This document shows positions 1-8,277 of a stretch of 64,000 nucleotides of DNA, one piece after another. Made by a program: the position numbers and the translations under genes. Every line of letters starts with the position of its first letter. Positions within the stretch are counted from its first letter, which is position 1. The notes under the pieces are model-generated. The model searched no databases, had not been told where the DNA came from, and worked only from the letters and a program-made list of their open reading frames with translations. The stretch covers positions 2,604,001-2,668,000 of the forward strand of contig NZ_CP031933.2 in NCBI RefSeq assembly GCF_003606365.2, given 5' to 3'. Origin of the DNA: Companilactobacillus zhachilii (GTDB lineage: Bacteria; Bacillota; Bacilli; Lactobacillales; Lactobacillaceae).

Positions 1-34
1 GCAGGCTTTTTCTCGTTTTTGACTGGAGACGGCA
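1..34 (-). repeat. IR-A element, truncated by the window edge (copy A0)
   Basis: The last part, CTGGAGACGGCA at 23-34, is identical to the right end of the minus-oriented IR-A copy that ends at 17448. The preceding pyrimidine-rich stretch would be the right outer arm. The rest lies outside the window, so the assignment rests on this short match. Confidence 0.5.
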
Positions 35-35
35 A

Positions 36-1451
36 CTACTTAAAAACTGCCAACCCACCAGCTGGATTCTTCCAATCAGGTTCTTGAGCTGTTACAACAA
101 GTTTTTCATTGGTAAAGGCATTTAGTCCTAATTGGCTCATTTCACGACCATAACCTGAACCTTTAACACCACCAAATGGCAATTCTGGCAATGATACTAA
201 GAATGAGTTAACGAAAACCATTCCAGTTTCAATCTTTTCAGCTATAGATTTACCGTGTTGAGGATCGGCTGAAACGACAATTCCACCTAATCCTAATTCC
301 GAATCATTGGCTAAATCAATTGCTTCTTGGTCAGAGCTTACTTTAAATACTTGAGCTACTGGTCCAAACATCTCATCATAAAATTCAGGATTATCTTTAT
401 CGATATCGGTCAAAATAGTTGGTTGAATAAATTGACCTGGCAAATCAATTGGTTGATTACCGTAATAAACTTTGGCACCACCAGCAACAGCCTTATCAAT
501 TTGGCCTTGTAGCTTTTCCTTAGCACGTTTTGAGTTCATTGGGGCAATCGTTGTCTTAGGGTCCATTGGATCACCAGGAACTAGTTTTTCAAAGTTAGCT
601 TTAAGTTTCTTCAAAAATTCATCGTACAAATTATCTGCCACGATAAAACGTTTATCTGAAGTACATACTTGTCCAGCATTATAAATCCGGACCCGCCATG
701 CTAAATCAACGGCTTTATCAACGTCAGCATCTGATAACACAACGAAGGCATCAGAGCCACCTAATTCCATTGAATTCTTCTTCAAATTCTTGCCTGCAGT
801 TTCGGCAACTGATTGACCGCCACGCTTGGAACCTGTCAATGCGACCCCTTGAACTCGAGGATCAGCAATAATATCGGCTACTTGATCATAACTAGCAAAT
901 AGATTAGTTAAACTACCAGCTGGGGCACCTGCTTCTTGAACAATTTTTTCAAAGGCAGCTGCAGAACCAGGAGTATTAGATGCATGCTTTAAAATCATTG
1001 GATTACCGACCATAAAGTTAGGCGCAAAGACACGCATAATTTGATAATATGGGAAGTTCCATGGTTCAACCATCATTAAAACACCTGTGGCTTGGTGCAA
1101 AATTTCGGCATCCCCAGTATTGCGACTACTGATTGGTGTTGGTTTCAATAAATCAGCCCCATTGTCAGCATAGTAATCGGCAATAATCGCGCAAAGTTCA
1201 ACTTCACCTTTTGATTCAGCATAAAGTTTTCCCATGTCGATCGTAGCAATCTTAGCTAACTTATCTTCATTCTCACGCAGACGGTCCGCAATTTCATGCA
1301 AAATAACTGCACGGCTCTCTACTGGTTCATCACGCCACTTCTTATAAAGGGCATGCCCAGTACTCAAAGCTGTTTCAATTTCCTCACTAGTTGCATCAGG
1401 ATACGATTTAACAAGTTCATTTGTATATGGATTGACTGTTTTATATGCCAT
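36..1451 (-). CDS. NAD(P)-dependent aldehyde dehydrogenase, succinate-semialdehyde dehydrogenase type
   Basis: Cytoplasmic aldehyde dehydrogenase superfamily enzyme of 471 residues, the usual length of GabD-like enzymes, which oxidise an aldehyde to an acid with NAD(P). The NFPYY segment, the ELGG motif with the general-base glutamate (MELGGSDAFVV) and the catalytic cysteine in GQVCTSDKR are all present. I place the start at the ATG at 1451, which lies 8 bases after GGAGG; an in-frame TTG two codons earlier is less likely. It is transcribed alone, divergently from the AEC transporter. The family assignment is firm; succinate semialdehyde as substrate is only inferred from overall similarity. 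Confidence 0.88.
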   Translation of the reverse strand: MAYKTVNPYTNELVKSYPDATSEEIETALSTGHALYKKWRDEPVESRAVILHEIADRLRENEDKLAKIATIDMGKLYAESKGEVELCAIIADYYADNGADLLKPTPISSRNTGDAEILHQATGVLMMVEPWNFPYYQIMRVFAPNFMVGNPMILKHASNTPGSAAAFEKIVQEAGAPAGSLTNLFASYDQVADIIADPRVQGVALTGSKRGGQSVAETAGKNLKKNSMELGGSDAFVVLSDADVDKAVDLAWRVRIYNAGQVCTSDKRFIVADNLYDEFLKKLKANFEKLVPGDPMDPKTTIAPMNSKRAKEKLQGQIDKAVAGGAKVYYGNQPIDLPGQFIQPTILTDIDKDNPEFYDEMFGPVAQVFKVSSDQEAIDLANDSELGLGGIVVSADPQHGKSIAEKIETGMVFVNSFLVSLPELPFGGVKGSGYGREMSQLGLNAFTNEKLVVTAQEPDWKNPAGGLAVFK

Positions 1452-1670
1452 AATCAATTCCTCCTCAATATTTAAGCGAAAAATCTAATAAAACTCTTTT
1501 ACGTATCCATTGTAAGACAGCGATTACATTTTTCAAGGATTTGCACTCGTCCACTTCTGATATTGGTACGTACCTATTATGAAAAATAGACAAATTATGA
1601 ACCTTTTTCAAAATTTTTCAAAAAAGTGTAACATAAGGGCATATAAAGTAAGATGAAGGGTGTTTTTTAT

Positions 1671-2609
1671 ATGAGTGTCTTCTTTTCGAGTATCCAAGGG
1701 ATTCTAATTATCATCGGTTTAATTGCAGTCGGCTATGGGCTGAGCGCACTGGGCTGGTTTTCTGAAAACTCAACTCGTTTAATTGCAAAAATTGTTACCC
1801 AAGTAGCCTTGCCTACTTATATGATTTCGACAATTACCAAGGACTTTACAGCTGATAAATTAATTAAATTGTTGCCTAATTTAGCAATTCCAGTCATTTC
1901 AATGACCATTTTAATTTTTATCTCCATCATTTTAATCAAAGTTTTGAAGATTGACCCCAAACACAAGGGGCTATTCTCTTCCATGTTCTTTAACTCCAAT
2001 ACCGTCTTCGTTGGCTTACCCGTTAATATGGCGCTTTTTGGTGAGAAAAGTTTACCTTACGTGTTGGTTTATTACATGGCCAATACAACTTTCTTCTGGA
2101 CTCTAGGAACATATTTGATTCAGATGGATGGCGAGATCAAAGGACACTTCAAACTAAAAACAACCCTTAAAAAAGTCTTTTCACCACCACTAATGGGCTT
2201 CATCATCGGTTTGATTTTGGTCATGTTGCACATTCAACTCCCTAAATTCTTAATGTCCGATTTTGAATACCTTGGTAATTTGACCATTCCACTTTCCATG
2301 ATCTTTATCGGTATTTCAATTTACAACGCTGGACTTAAAAATATTTCCTTCCACAAAGACAACTTGGCAATCCTCTTTGGACGTTTTATCTGTGCCCCAT
2401 TATTGATGGCTGGACTATTTCTCTTCATCCCTGCCAGTCCTTTAATGAAACAAGTCTTCATTGTTCAGGCCGCTATGCCCGTCATGACGAACGCACCCGT
2501 TGTTGCCAAACTTTACCATGCTGATTCCGATTACGCGGCTATCATGGTTACCGAAACAACGTTGCTGAGTTTAATCGTTGTACCAATTATTATGGTTTTA
2601 ATTAAGTAA
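1671..2609 (+). CDS. AEC family transporter (auxin efflux carrier/malate permease type)
   Basis: Integral membrane carrier of about 312 residues with roughly ten hydrophobic segments in two halves, typical of the AEC family. In lactic acid bacteria these transporters are linked to organic acids such as malate, but the substrate here is unknown. The conserved polar stretch FFNSNTVFVGLPVNMALFG sits in the discontinuous helix region. An upstream ATG at 1653 is in frame, but AAGGGTG at 1656-1662 is well placed as the ribosome site of the ATG at 1671, so I use the latter. An IR-C repeat begins five bases after the stop codon. Confidence 0.85.
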   Translation: MSVFFSSIQGILIIIGLIAVGYGLSALGWFSENSTRLIAKIVTQVALPTYMISTITKDFTADKLIKLLPNLAIPVISMTILIFISIILIKVLKIDPKHKGLFSSMFFNSNTVFVGLPVNMALFGEKSLPYVLVYYMANTTFFWTLGTYLIQMDGEIKGHFKLKTTLKKVFSPPLMGFIIGLILVMLHIQLPKFLMSDFEYLGNLTIPLSMIFIGISIYNAGLKNISFHKDNLAILFGRFICAPLLMAGLFLFIPASPLMKQVFIVQAAMPVMTNAPVVAKLYHADSDYAAIMVTETTLLSLIVVPIIMVLIK

Positions 2610-2613
2610 GAGA

Positions 2614-2725
2614 GTGGAACAAAACATGCTCAGCTTTCGAGCATTAAGGCAAATAGTGCCAGTAATCCGATTTTGGATTGCTGGCACTATTTGTTTTAAG
2701 CGGAAAAAGCTATGTTTTGTTCCAC
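2614..2725 (+). repeat. IR-C element copy C1
   Basis: Imperfect 112-bp palindrome. The outer arms GTGGAACAAAACAT (2614-2627) and ATGTTTTGTTCCAC (2712-2725) are perfectly complementary. They enclose a small hairpin GCTC-agcttt-GAGC and a central stem whose arms carry AGTGCCAG and CTGGCACT. The central loop is GATTTT. It lies just after the AEC stop codon, and there is no clear run of T after the outer stem, so a plain intrinsic terminator is not an adequate description. Confidence 0.85.
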
Positions 2726-2792
2726 GTTTATGCTACATGTTTAAGGCAAAAATAGTTATGTCACAGCCCCTTTTTAATACTTGAAATTAATC

Positions 2793-3962
2793 CTATTTTT
2801 TACTAACAAATTTTTCAATACCTGTCTTCAAACGTTCAGCCCCATCAACCACGTTACTCTTTGGAGTTGCCAAATTAACTCTCAAGAAACAATTACCATT
2901 GCCACGATACTTTGTTCCTTCAGCTAAATACAATCCGGTTTCGTCACGTAAGAATTGATTGAAAGCATCTGATTTGTCAGTCAACTTACTACAATCAAGC
3001 CAAGCTAAGTAAGTCGATTCCGCTGGAATAACTTTAATTTCAGGAATATTATCTTGTACAAACTTTTCCAAATATTCTCGATTGGTTTGGATATATTTTC
3101 TTAATTCATGAAGCCACTCATGGCCCTCGGTATATGCTGCAATCGATGCGTCAATCGCCAAAATACCAGGTTCACTCAAACCATCAACTGAAATAGCTTT
3201 TTCAGCTAGACCGCGCAGATGTTCATTAGGAATAATCATTGTTGATGCATGCAAAATAGCCACATTAAAAGTCTTACTTGGAGAAACTAACGAAATACTG
3301 TTGTCAGTCACATCACTATCTAATGAAGCAAAAGGTACATAATCATGACCTGGCATAGTTAAATCACCATGAATTTCATCGGAAATAATCAAAACATGAT
3401 GTCTCTTAGCCATCTGACCAATTTTGGTTAATGTAGCTCTATCCCAAATATGACCACTGGGATTATGTGGATTGCAGACAATCATTACCGTTGTTTGCGG
3501 ATCAAGCATTTTATTTTCCAAATCTTTCCAATTAATGCTGTACTTACCTTGTTTATAAATAAGCTCACTGTTCAAAATATGCCGACCATTATTTTCGATA
3601 GCTTTGAAAAATGAATTGTAATTAGGTTCTTGAATTAAAACATTGTCACCAACATCAGTTAAATGACGCAAAATCGAACCAATCGTAGGCATAATTCCCG
3701 TACTAAAGATTAGCCAATCCAATTGTAGTTCAAAATTGTGTTCTTCCTTATACCAACTAGCAACCGCCTCATAATAACGTTTAGGAACATATTGATAACC
3801 AAAAATACCACGATCAACGTCTTTGTGCATGGCCTCAATAATTGCCGGTGCTGTTTGAATATCCATGTCAGCAACCCACATTGGCAATTCATGTTCTTTA
3901 ACATTCCACTTCTCAGAATTAGAATTACGACGGTCATTTATTTTATCAAAATTAAATTGCAT
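2793..3962 (-). CDS. MalY/PatB-type PLP-dependent aminotransferase or cystathionine beta-lyase
   Basis: Fold-type I pyridoxal-phosphate enzyme of 389 residues, matching the MalY/PatB family, which cleaves cystathionine and related C-S compounds to homocysteine or thiols, pyruvate and ammonia. Visible motifs are the cofactor-contacting NPHNPSGHIW, the DEIHGDL segment with the aspartate that contacts the PLP ring, and the probable Schiff-base lysine in SPSKTFN. The N-terminal NDRRNSNSEKWN is characteristic of the family. A GGGGGA-rich ribosome site precedes the ATG. It stands alone between IR-C and IR-A repeats, so operon context does not narrow the substrate. Confidence 0.9.
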   Translation of the reverse strand: MQFNFDKINDRRNSNSEKWNVKEHELPMWVADMDIQTAPAIIEAMHKDVDRGIFGYQYVPKRYYEAVASWYKEEHNFELQLDWLIFSTGIMPTIGSILRHLTDVGDNVLIQEPNYNSFFKAIENNGRHILNSELIYKQGKYSINWKDLENKMLDPQTTVMIVCNPHNPSGHIWDRATLTKIGQMAKRHHVLIISDEIHGDLTMPGHDYVPFASLDSDVTDNSISLVSPSKTFNVAILHASTMIIPNEHLRGLAEKAISVDGLSEPGILAIDASIAAYTEGHEWLHELRKYIQTNREYLEKFVQDNIPEIKVIPAESTYLAWLDCSKLTDKSDAFNQFLRDETGLYLAEGTKYRGNGNCFLRVNLATPKSNVVDGAERLKTGIEKFVSKK

Positions 3963-4026
3963 AACCTTTCCCCCTTTTACTTAATCACTCACAGAGTATC
4001 ATCAAGTTAACTTGGATTGCCAGTAG

Positions 4027-4206
4027 GGCCACTTCCGGGAACGAGAAATTTAGGCTGCTGTGGGGACCGACGAAAGCCAAGGTCTTTCGTCTCGATTTTG
4101 AACTTCGAGAAAACCGCTCGAATTTCAAAACTCGTCCCGTGGTGTAATGGCTAAAGCCATAACGCCACCTGCACTGCTGCCTAAATTTCTCGTTCCCTCC
4201 AGCTAA
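4027..4206 (+). repeat. IR-A element copy A1 (plus orientation)
   Basis: Outer arms GGGAACGAGAAATTTAGGC (4037-4055) and GCCTAAATTTCTCGTTCCC (4179-4197) are a perfect 19-bp inverted repeat. Between them are three hairpins in the family order: one around CGAAAGCCAAGGTCTTTCG, one of AAAATCGA/TCGAATTT type, and one GTGGTG...CGCCAC. The left end reads GCCACTTCC and the right end TCCAGCTAATG. It lies 103 bases from copy A2, which points the other way. Confidence 0.9.
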
Positions 4207-4308
4207 TGTATTTGTTATTTTGTATGGTATTCAATCATTGAGGTTCAAATTTCATTAAAATTCACCATTTTTCTTCCAACAGATTAAAAAAATTCATAAA
4301 ATACAACA

Positions 4309-4493
4309 AGTCGGAAGAGCTGAGGTAGGTTAACTCGCCGTGAAAGTGCTGTTAGATCGAGTGCTTTTCTCGGCCTTACAGCACCGGGCGTGTTTTGAAA
4401 TTCGCGTACCTTGCGAAGTTCAAAACCGAGGACTGAGACCTTGGCTCAGTCCGGTCCGCACAGCGAGTTAACCTGCCTCAGCTCTGGAGACAT
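4309..4493 (-). repeat. IR-A element copy A2 (minus orientation)
   Basis: Inverted copy starting AGTCGGAAGAGC and ending GCTCTGGAGACAT. The outer arms (AGAGCTGAGGTAGGTTAACT and its complement near 4458-4484) have almost nothing in common with the arms of A1, yet they pair with each other. The internal hairpins keep the family order read from the minus strand. Together A1, A2 and the 100 bases between them fill the 609-bp gap between the malY-like gene and the permease; I see no gene there. Confidence 0.88.
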
Positions 4494-4571
4494 CCCCCCA
4501 AGTTAAAGCTGTAAATTTAATTCTAATCATGTAATAATGTTATGTACATTAAATTAGAAAGTGTGTTAATT

Positions 4572-5960
4572 ATGCCCTCTTTATTTCGAAAAAAAGACAT
4601 TGCTAATGATCTTTTACACGAAGAAACAAGCCTTAATCGGACTTTAACAGCCAAAGACTTAGTCATCATGGGTGTTGGGGTTATTGTCGGTTCTGGTATT
4701 TTTATTACTCCCGGTATCATCGCTGCAAACTATGCCGGACCTGGTGTGATTTTGACATATCTTTTAGCCGCCTTAGTTTGTATCGGTGCTGCTTTTTGTT
4801 ACTCTGAATTTTCATCAACCATCCCGTTAGCTGGTAGTGCTTATACATATTCCTACTCTGTCTATGGCGAAATTGTCGCTTGGATCGTTGGTTGGTCGTT
4901 AATTTCTGAGTATCTCTTTGCTGCATCTTCAACGGCTGTTAGTTGGTCAGCTTATTTTCGTAACTTGCTGGCTGGCTTTGGAATTCACTTGCCTAAAGCA
5001 TTACAGTCCGCTGCTGGAACGGTTGGAAATCCCGAAGGCCGTTTTGATATCGTGGCTTTTGTGATTGTTTTAATCGCTACAACGCTACTACTTCAAGGTA
5101 TGACGGAATCGATGAAAGTTAATACTATCATGGTTTACATCAAAATATTCGTTATCCTATTATTCGTTGCCGTTACGGTCTTCTATGTTAAACCTAAAAA
5201 CTACAATCCTTTCTTGCCCTTTGGTGTCGGCGGAATCGGACGTGGTGCTGCGGTCGCCTTCTATGCTTTCTTAGGTTTTGATACTGTATCTTCAGCTAGT
5301 GAAGAGGTTAAAAATCCAAAGCGTAACATGCCGATTGGTATCATCGCTTCCCTATTGATTGTTGCTATTCTTTATAGTCTCGTTTCATTAGTCTTAGTTG
5401 GAGCTGTTAACTACAAACAACTCAATGTGGCTGATCCCGTTTCACATGCCTTAAATATTTTAAATCTTAACTGGGTCTCCGGTATCGTTTCGTTAGGTGC
5501 CATTATGGGTATGACTACCGTTTTGTTAGTCGTTATTTACGGTGGAACTCGTTTGATTTTTTCCCTCAGTCGCGATGGTTTATTGCCTCGCCAGTTTGAA
5601 AATCTCAGTAAACAAGGTGTGCCAATCCGGAGCACTTTCTTAGTTGGATTAGTAGCCGCTACTGTTGCCGCTGTTATTCCAATTGAGAAAATCACTGAAC
5701 TAGTTAATATTGGTACTTTGCTGGCTTTTGCGGTAACTTCAATTGGAGTTATCTCGCTTCGTCACAGTAAAAATACCAAGAATTTAAAACCGGCTTTCCG
5801 TGTACCGTTATATCCAATTTTTCCAATCGTGTCCTTTGCCGCCTGTGTTTACTTAATGACACAGTTACAATCGTTCACTTGGAAAATGTATGCCGCATGG
5901 ACTGCTGTCGGCTTAATTATTTACTTTAGCTATGGTTTCCGTCACAGTAATGAAAAATAA
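4572..5960 (+). CDS. APC superfamily amino acid permease, cationic amino acid transporter type
   Basis: Twelve-segment membrane permease of 462 residues. The N-terminal order (a short basic tail with LNRTLTAKDLVIMGVGVIVGSGIFITPG) is the consensus first helix of the APC/CAT group, and GFDTVSSASEEVKNPKRNMPIGI is the family's loop signature. It probably exchanges or imports an amino acid in symport with protons; which one cannot be read from the sequence. An earlier ATG at 4542 lacks a ribosome site; the ATG at 4572 has GAAAG at 4557-4561 and gives the usual N-terminus. A hairpin terminator overlaps the stop codon, so it is a single-gene unit. Confidence 0.88.
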   Translation: MPSLFRKKDIANDLLHEETSLNRTLTAKDLVIMGVGVIVGSGIFITPGIIAANYAGPGVILTYLLAALVCIGAAFCYSEFSSTIPLAGSAYTYSYSVYGEIVAWIVGWSLISEYLFAASSTAVSWSAYFRNLLAGFGIHLPKALQSAAGTVGNPEGRFDIVAFVIVLIATTLLLQGMTESMKVNTIMVYIKIFVILLFVAVTVFYVKPKNYNPFLPFGVGGIGRGAAVAFYAFLGFDTVSSASEEVKNPKRNMPIGIIASLLIVAILYSLVSLVLVGAVNYKQLNVADPVSHALNILNLNWVSGIVSLGAIMGMTTVLLVVIYGGTRLIFSLSRDGLLPRQFENLSKQGVPIRSTFLVGLVAATVAAVIPIEKITELVNIGTLLAFAVTSIGVISLRHSKNTKNLKPAFRVPLYPIFPIVSFAACVYLMTQLQSFTWKMYAAWTAVGLIIYFSYGFRHSNEK

Positions 5961-6003
5961 GAGTACTGGGTAGCTTCAAATCTGCCCAAGACTCTTATTT
6001 TTT
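5956..6003 (+). terminator. Intrinsic terminator after the amino acid permease
   Basis: Stem of AATAAGAGT...CTGGG pairing with CCCA...ACTCTTATT, followed by a run of T. The stem includes the stop codon of the permease gene. Confidence 0.85.
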
Positions 6004-6098
6004 TACTATTATTTTTGTTTCACATACTGAAACTTTTATCATAATTTTGGTTTTAATTTCAAAACATACTATCTTACTATTTGAGAAAGGAACCGCAC

Positions 6099-6833
6099 AT
6101 GCCAAATTCAGCATCGACTTTACGCAATGGTTTAAAAATCTTGGAAATTTTAAAAAGTACTAGCGGACTTCGTCTAACAGAAATATCTCAACAATTGGGA
6201 TTGAATAAAACGACTGTTTTTCGACTCTTAAGTACCTTAGTTGAGTTAAATTATCTCAAAAAAATTGATAATAAATATTCTTTAGTTCATCAGACCGATA
6301 TCACTAACCAATATAACGATCCGTACTTAAATTGGGTCGCCATTCCAGTTTCCAAAAATATCACTAATAAATTCCAAACAACCGCTTTTATTGGAATTTT
6401 ACGTGGTAAAGACGTCGTTATCACTCAAGTATTTCCAGCTAATCAGGGTTTCGATGAATTCAAAGTCCTGGGAAATGTGACTCCAGTTAATTTGAGTGCT
6501 CTCGGCAAAGGAATTGTTGCCTTCCTACCCCAAGATGAACAGACTAATATTTTAAAACAATTGAATTTTGATATTGCGACTAAATACACCTTATCTGATC
6601 AGTTAACTTTCCAACAGAATTTAAAAATCATTGCCCAACAAGGATACGCCCTTGATGATGAAGAAAGCACCATTGGAATTCGTTGCTTAGCTGTGCCAAT
6701 CTTTCGCAATCAAAGAGTCATTGCTGCCCTCGGAATCTCAGGAACTTTTGATAAAATTCCTCGTGGCAAATTAAAGCAAATGGCTCACGAACTCATTAGT
6801 TGTAGTCGGGAAATAACTAACGAGTTTTTCTAG
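6099..6833 (+). CDS. IclR family transcriptional regulator
   Basis: DNA-binding regulator of 244 residues with an N-terminal winged helix-turn-helix (about residues 1-60, containing LRLTEISQQLGLNKTTVFRLLSTLVELNYL) and a C-terminal effector-binding domain (about 70-244) with the IclR features GKGIVAFLPQ and ESTIGIRCLAVPIF. GAAAGGA at 6084-6091 sits 7 bases before the ATG at 6099, so the in-frame TTG at 6081 is rejected as start. The stop lies 11 bases before a short-chain dehydrogenase gene whose ribosome site overlaps this gene's end, so the two are co-transcribed and the regulator probably controls that enzyme. Confidence 0.9.
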   Translation: MPNSASTLRNGLKILEILKSTSGLRLTEISQQLGLNKTTVFRLLSTLVELNYLKKIDNKYSLVHQTDITNQYNDPYLNWVAIPVSKNITNKFQTTAFIGILRGKDVVITQVFPANQGFDEFKVLGNVTPVNLSALGKGIVAFLPQDEQTNILKQLNFDIATKYTLSDQLTFQQNLKIIAQQGYALDDEESTIGIRCLAVPIFRNQRVIAALGISGTFDKIPRGKLKQMAHELISCSREITNEFF

Positions 6834-6844
6834 AGGAGAATAAT

Positions 6845-7597
6845 ATGAAAACAGTTGTAATTACAGGTGCCGCTTCTGGTATGGGACTTTGCGCAACTAA
6901 AAAGTTTTTAAATAATGGCTGGCAAGTTGTGATGGCCGACTACGATATTAAAAATGGTCAAGCTCAAGCTGATTTATTAGCCAAAGAATTCAAGGATGCG
7001 GTTCAATTCAGACAAACTAACGTTGCTGATGCTAAGTCGGTCGCTGATTTAGCAACCTTCAGTCATGAAACTTTCGGTAACATTGATGCCCTAATTAATA
7101 ATGCTGGAGTCTTTGTGAAGGGCGCTTTGCATGAAGTAGGCGAAAACGATTGGGATCGAATTATGGCAATTGACGTTAAATCTGTCTATTTAATGACTAA
7201 GAGCTTTGTTCCTGACATGATTCAACAACGTAACGGCGTTATATTAAATACCGCCTCAATTTCCGGCTTGATGGGCGATTTCAACATGGCTGCTTACAGT
7301 GCCGCCAAAGGTGCCTTAACCAATCTTGTTAAATCAATGGCCTTAGATTATGGAAAGTATGGTATTCGAGTAAATAATATCGCTCCTGGACCAACTAATA
7401 CTCCAATGTTCCAACAAAACCCTCAAGCCGTTATTGATGAATTTAAAAATGCTAGTCCGATGAAGAAAATCGTTGAACCAGAAGATATTGCTAATATGAT
7501 GTTTTTCTTGGCCAGTGATGAAGCTGCTTCTGTTACCGGCCAAAACGTTGGTGTTACAGCTGGTTTCGGCATTTATAGTAGTCAGCCTCAACAATAA
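6845..7597 (+). CDS. Short-chain dehydrogenase/reductase (SDR)
   Basis: Classical SDR of 250 residues, an NAD(P)-dependent cytoplasmic oxidoreductase. It shows the cofactor motif TGAASGMG near residue 8, the structural NNAG, the catalytic serine in NTASISG and the YSAAK pair, plus PGPTNTPM after the active site. The acidic residue in VMADYD after the second strand suggests NAD rather than NADP, an inference from family rules. It is translationally close to the preceding IclR gene. The substrate is unknown; sugar alcohols, hydroxy acids and acetoin-like ketones are all possible. Confidence 0.88.
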   Translation: MKTVVITGAASGMGLCATKKFLNNGWQVVMADYDIKNGQAQADLLAKEFKDAVQFRQTNVADAKSVADLATFSHETFGNIDALINNAGVFVKGALHEVGENDWDRIMAIDVKSVYLMTKSFVPDMIQQRNGVILNTASISGLMGDFNMAAYSAAKGALTNLVKSMALDYGKYGIRVNNIAPGPTNTPMFQQNPQAVIDEFKNASPMKKIVEPEDIANMMFFLASDEAASVTGQNVGVTAGFGIYSSQPQQ

Positions 7598-7787
7598 ATT
7601 TACGTAATAAAAAAATAAATAACATTAATTCGAGCAAATGGGTTCCATTTTCGCGCAAAAGAAGGCATACTATATACATTGTATTAGAGTTGGTTAGAGA
7701 CTTAATTTTTCATTCGAATGGTTACTTTCTGAGATTAGCTTAATAATGCAAAAAAAGTTGCGCAAAAAGCGCTGGAGGTTCTCATTC

Positions 7788-7988
7788 ATGGAACAAGGTA
7801 CAGTTAAATGGTTTAACGCTGATAAAGGTTTTGGTTTTATTACTCGCGAAGATGGTAGTGACGTATTTGCTCACTTCTCAGCTATCCAAGGTGATGGTTT
7901 CAAGACTTTAGACGAAGGTCAACACGTAACATTCGACGTAGAAGACGGCGACCGTGGACCACAAGCTACTAACATCGTTAAAGACTAA
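7788..7988 (+). CDS. Cold-shock protein, CspA family
   Basis: Single-domain nucleic-acid chaperone of 66 residues. It has the RNP1 motif KGFGFI and the RNP2-like motif DVFAHF, and the length is standard. The ATG at 7788 is preceded by GGAGG at 7774-7778; an in-frame ATG at 7746 would add a basic tail unknown in the family and is rejected. About 100 bases of AT-rich, potentially structured leader lie upstream, as is usual for cold-inducible csp mRNAs. A strong terminator follows. Confidence 0.95.
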   Translation: MEQGTVKWFNADKGFGFITREDGSDVFAHFSAIQGDGFKTLDEGQHVTFDVEDGDRGPQATNIVKD

Positions 7989-8006
7989 TTAGTAGTTTAA
8001 AATTTT

Positions 8007-8053
8007 AAAGGGACTTTAGTAATCAAAATTATGATTACTAAAGTCCCTTTTTT
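8007..8053 (+). terminator. Intrinsic terminator after the cold-shock gene
   Basis: Long perfect stem: AAAGGGACTTTAGTAATC pairs with GATTACTAAAGTCCCTTT across an AAAATTAT loop, followed by seven T. Confidence 0.95.
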
Positions 8054-8277
8054 TGATGTCCATTATAATTAACTTACAATTAATTGTTCTATCTCCTTAA
8101 TAGTTTAATATATAAACCAAAATATTATTTGATTATAAAAAAATACCATTTTCGTAAAAGATTCTTACAAAATATGAAGTAAATAATTTTATCCCAATTC
8201 TATAATTTGAAAGTGACATATAGTGACAATTTGTACATATTTTCTCACTAAATATATAAACAATCAGGGGGATATTT

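Noticed and set aside
4027..4206. IR-A elements as tRNA-like or known riboswitch genes
   Set aside because: No tRNA T-loop or CCA pattern, and copies occur on both strands and at both gene ends, unlike riboswitches.
8231..8260. TTGTAC-18-TATAAA as promoter of the surface-protein gene
   Set aside because: The transcription start would fall inside the ribosome site, so it cannot give a usable mRNA leader; the true promoter is probably farther upstream.
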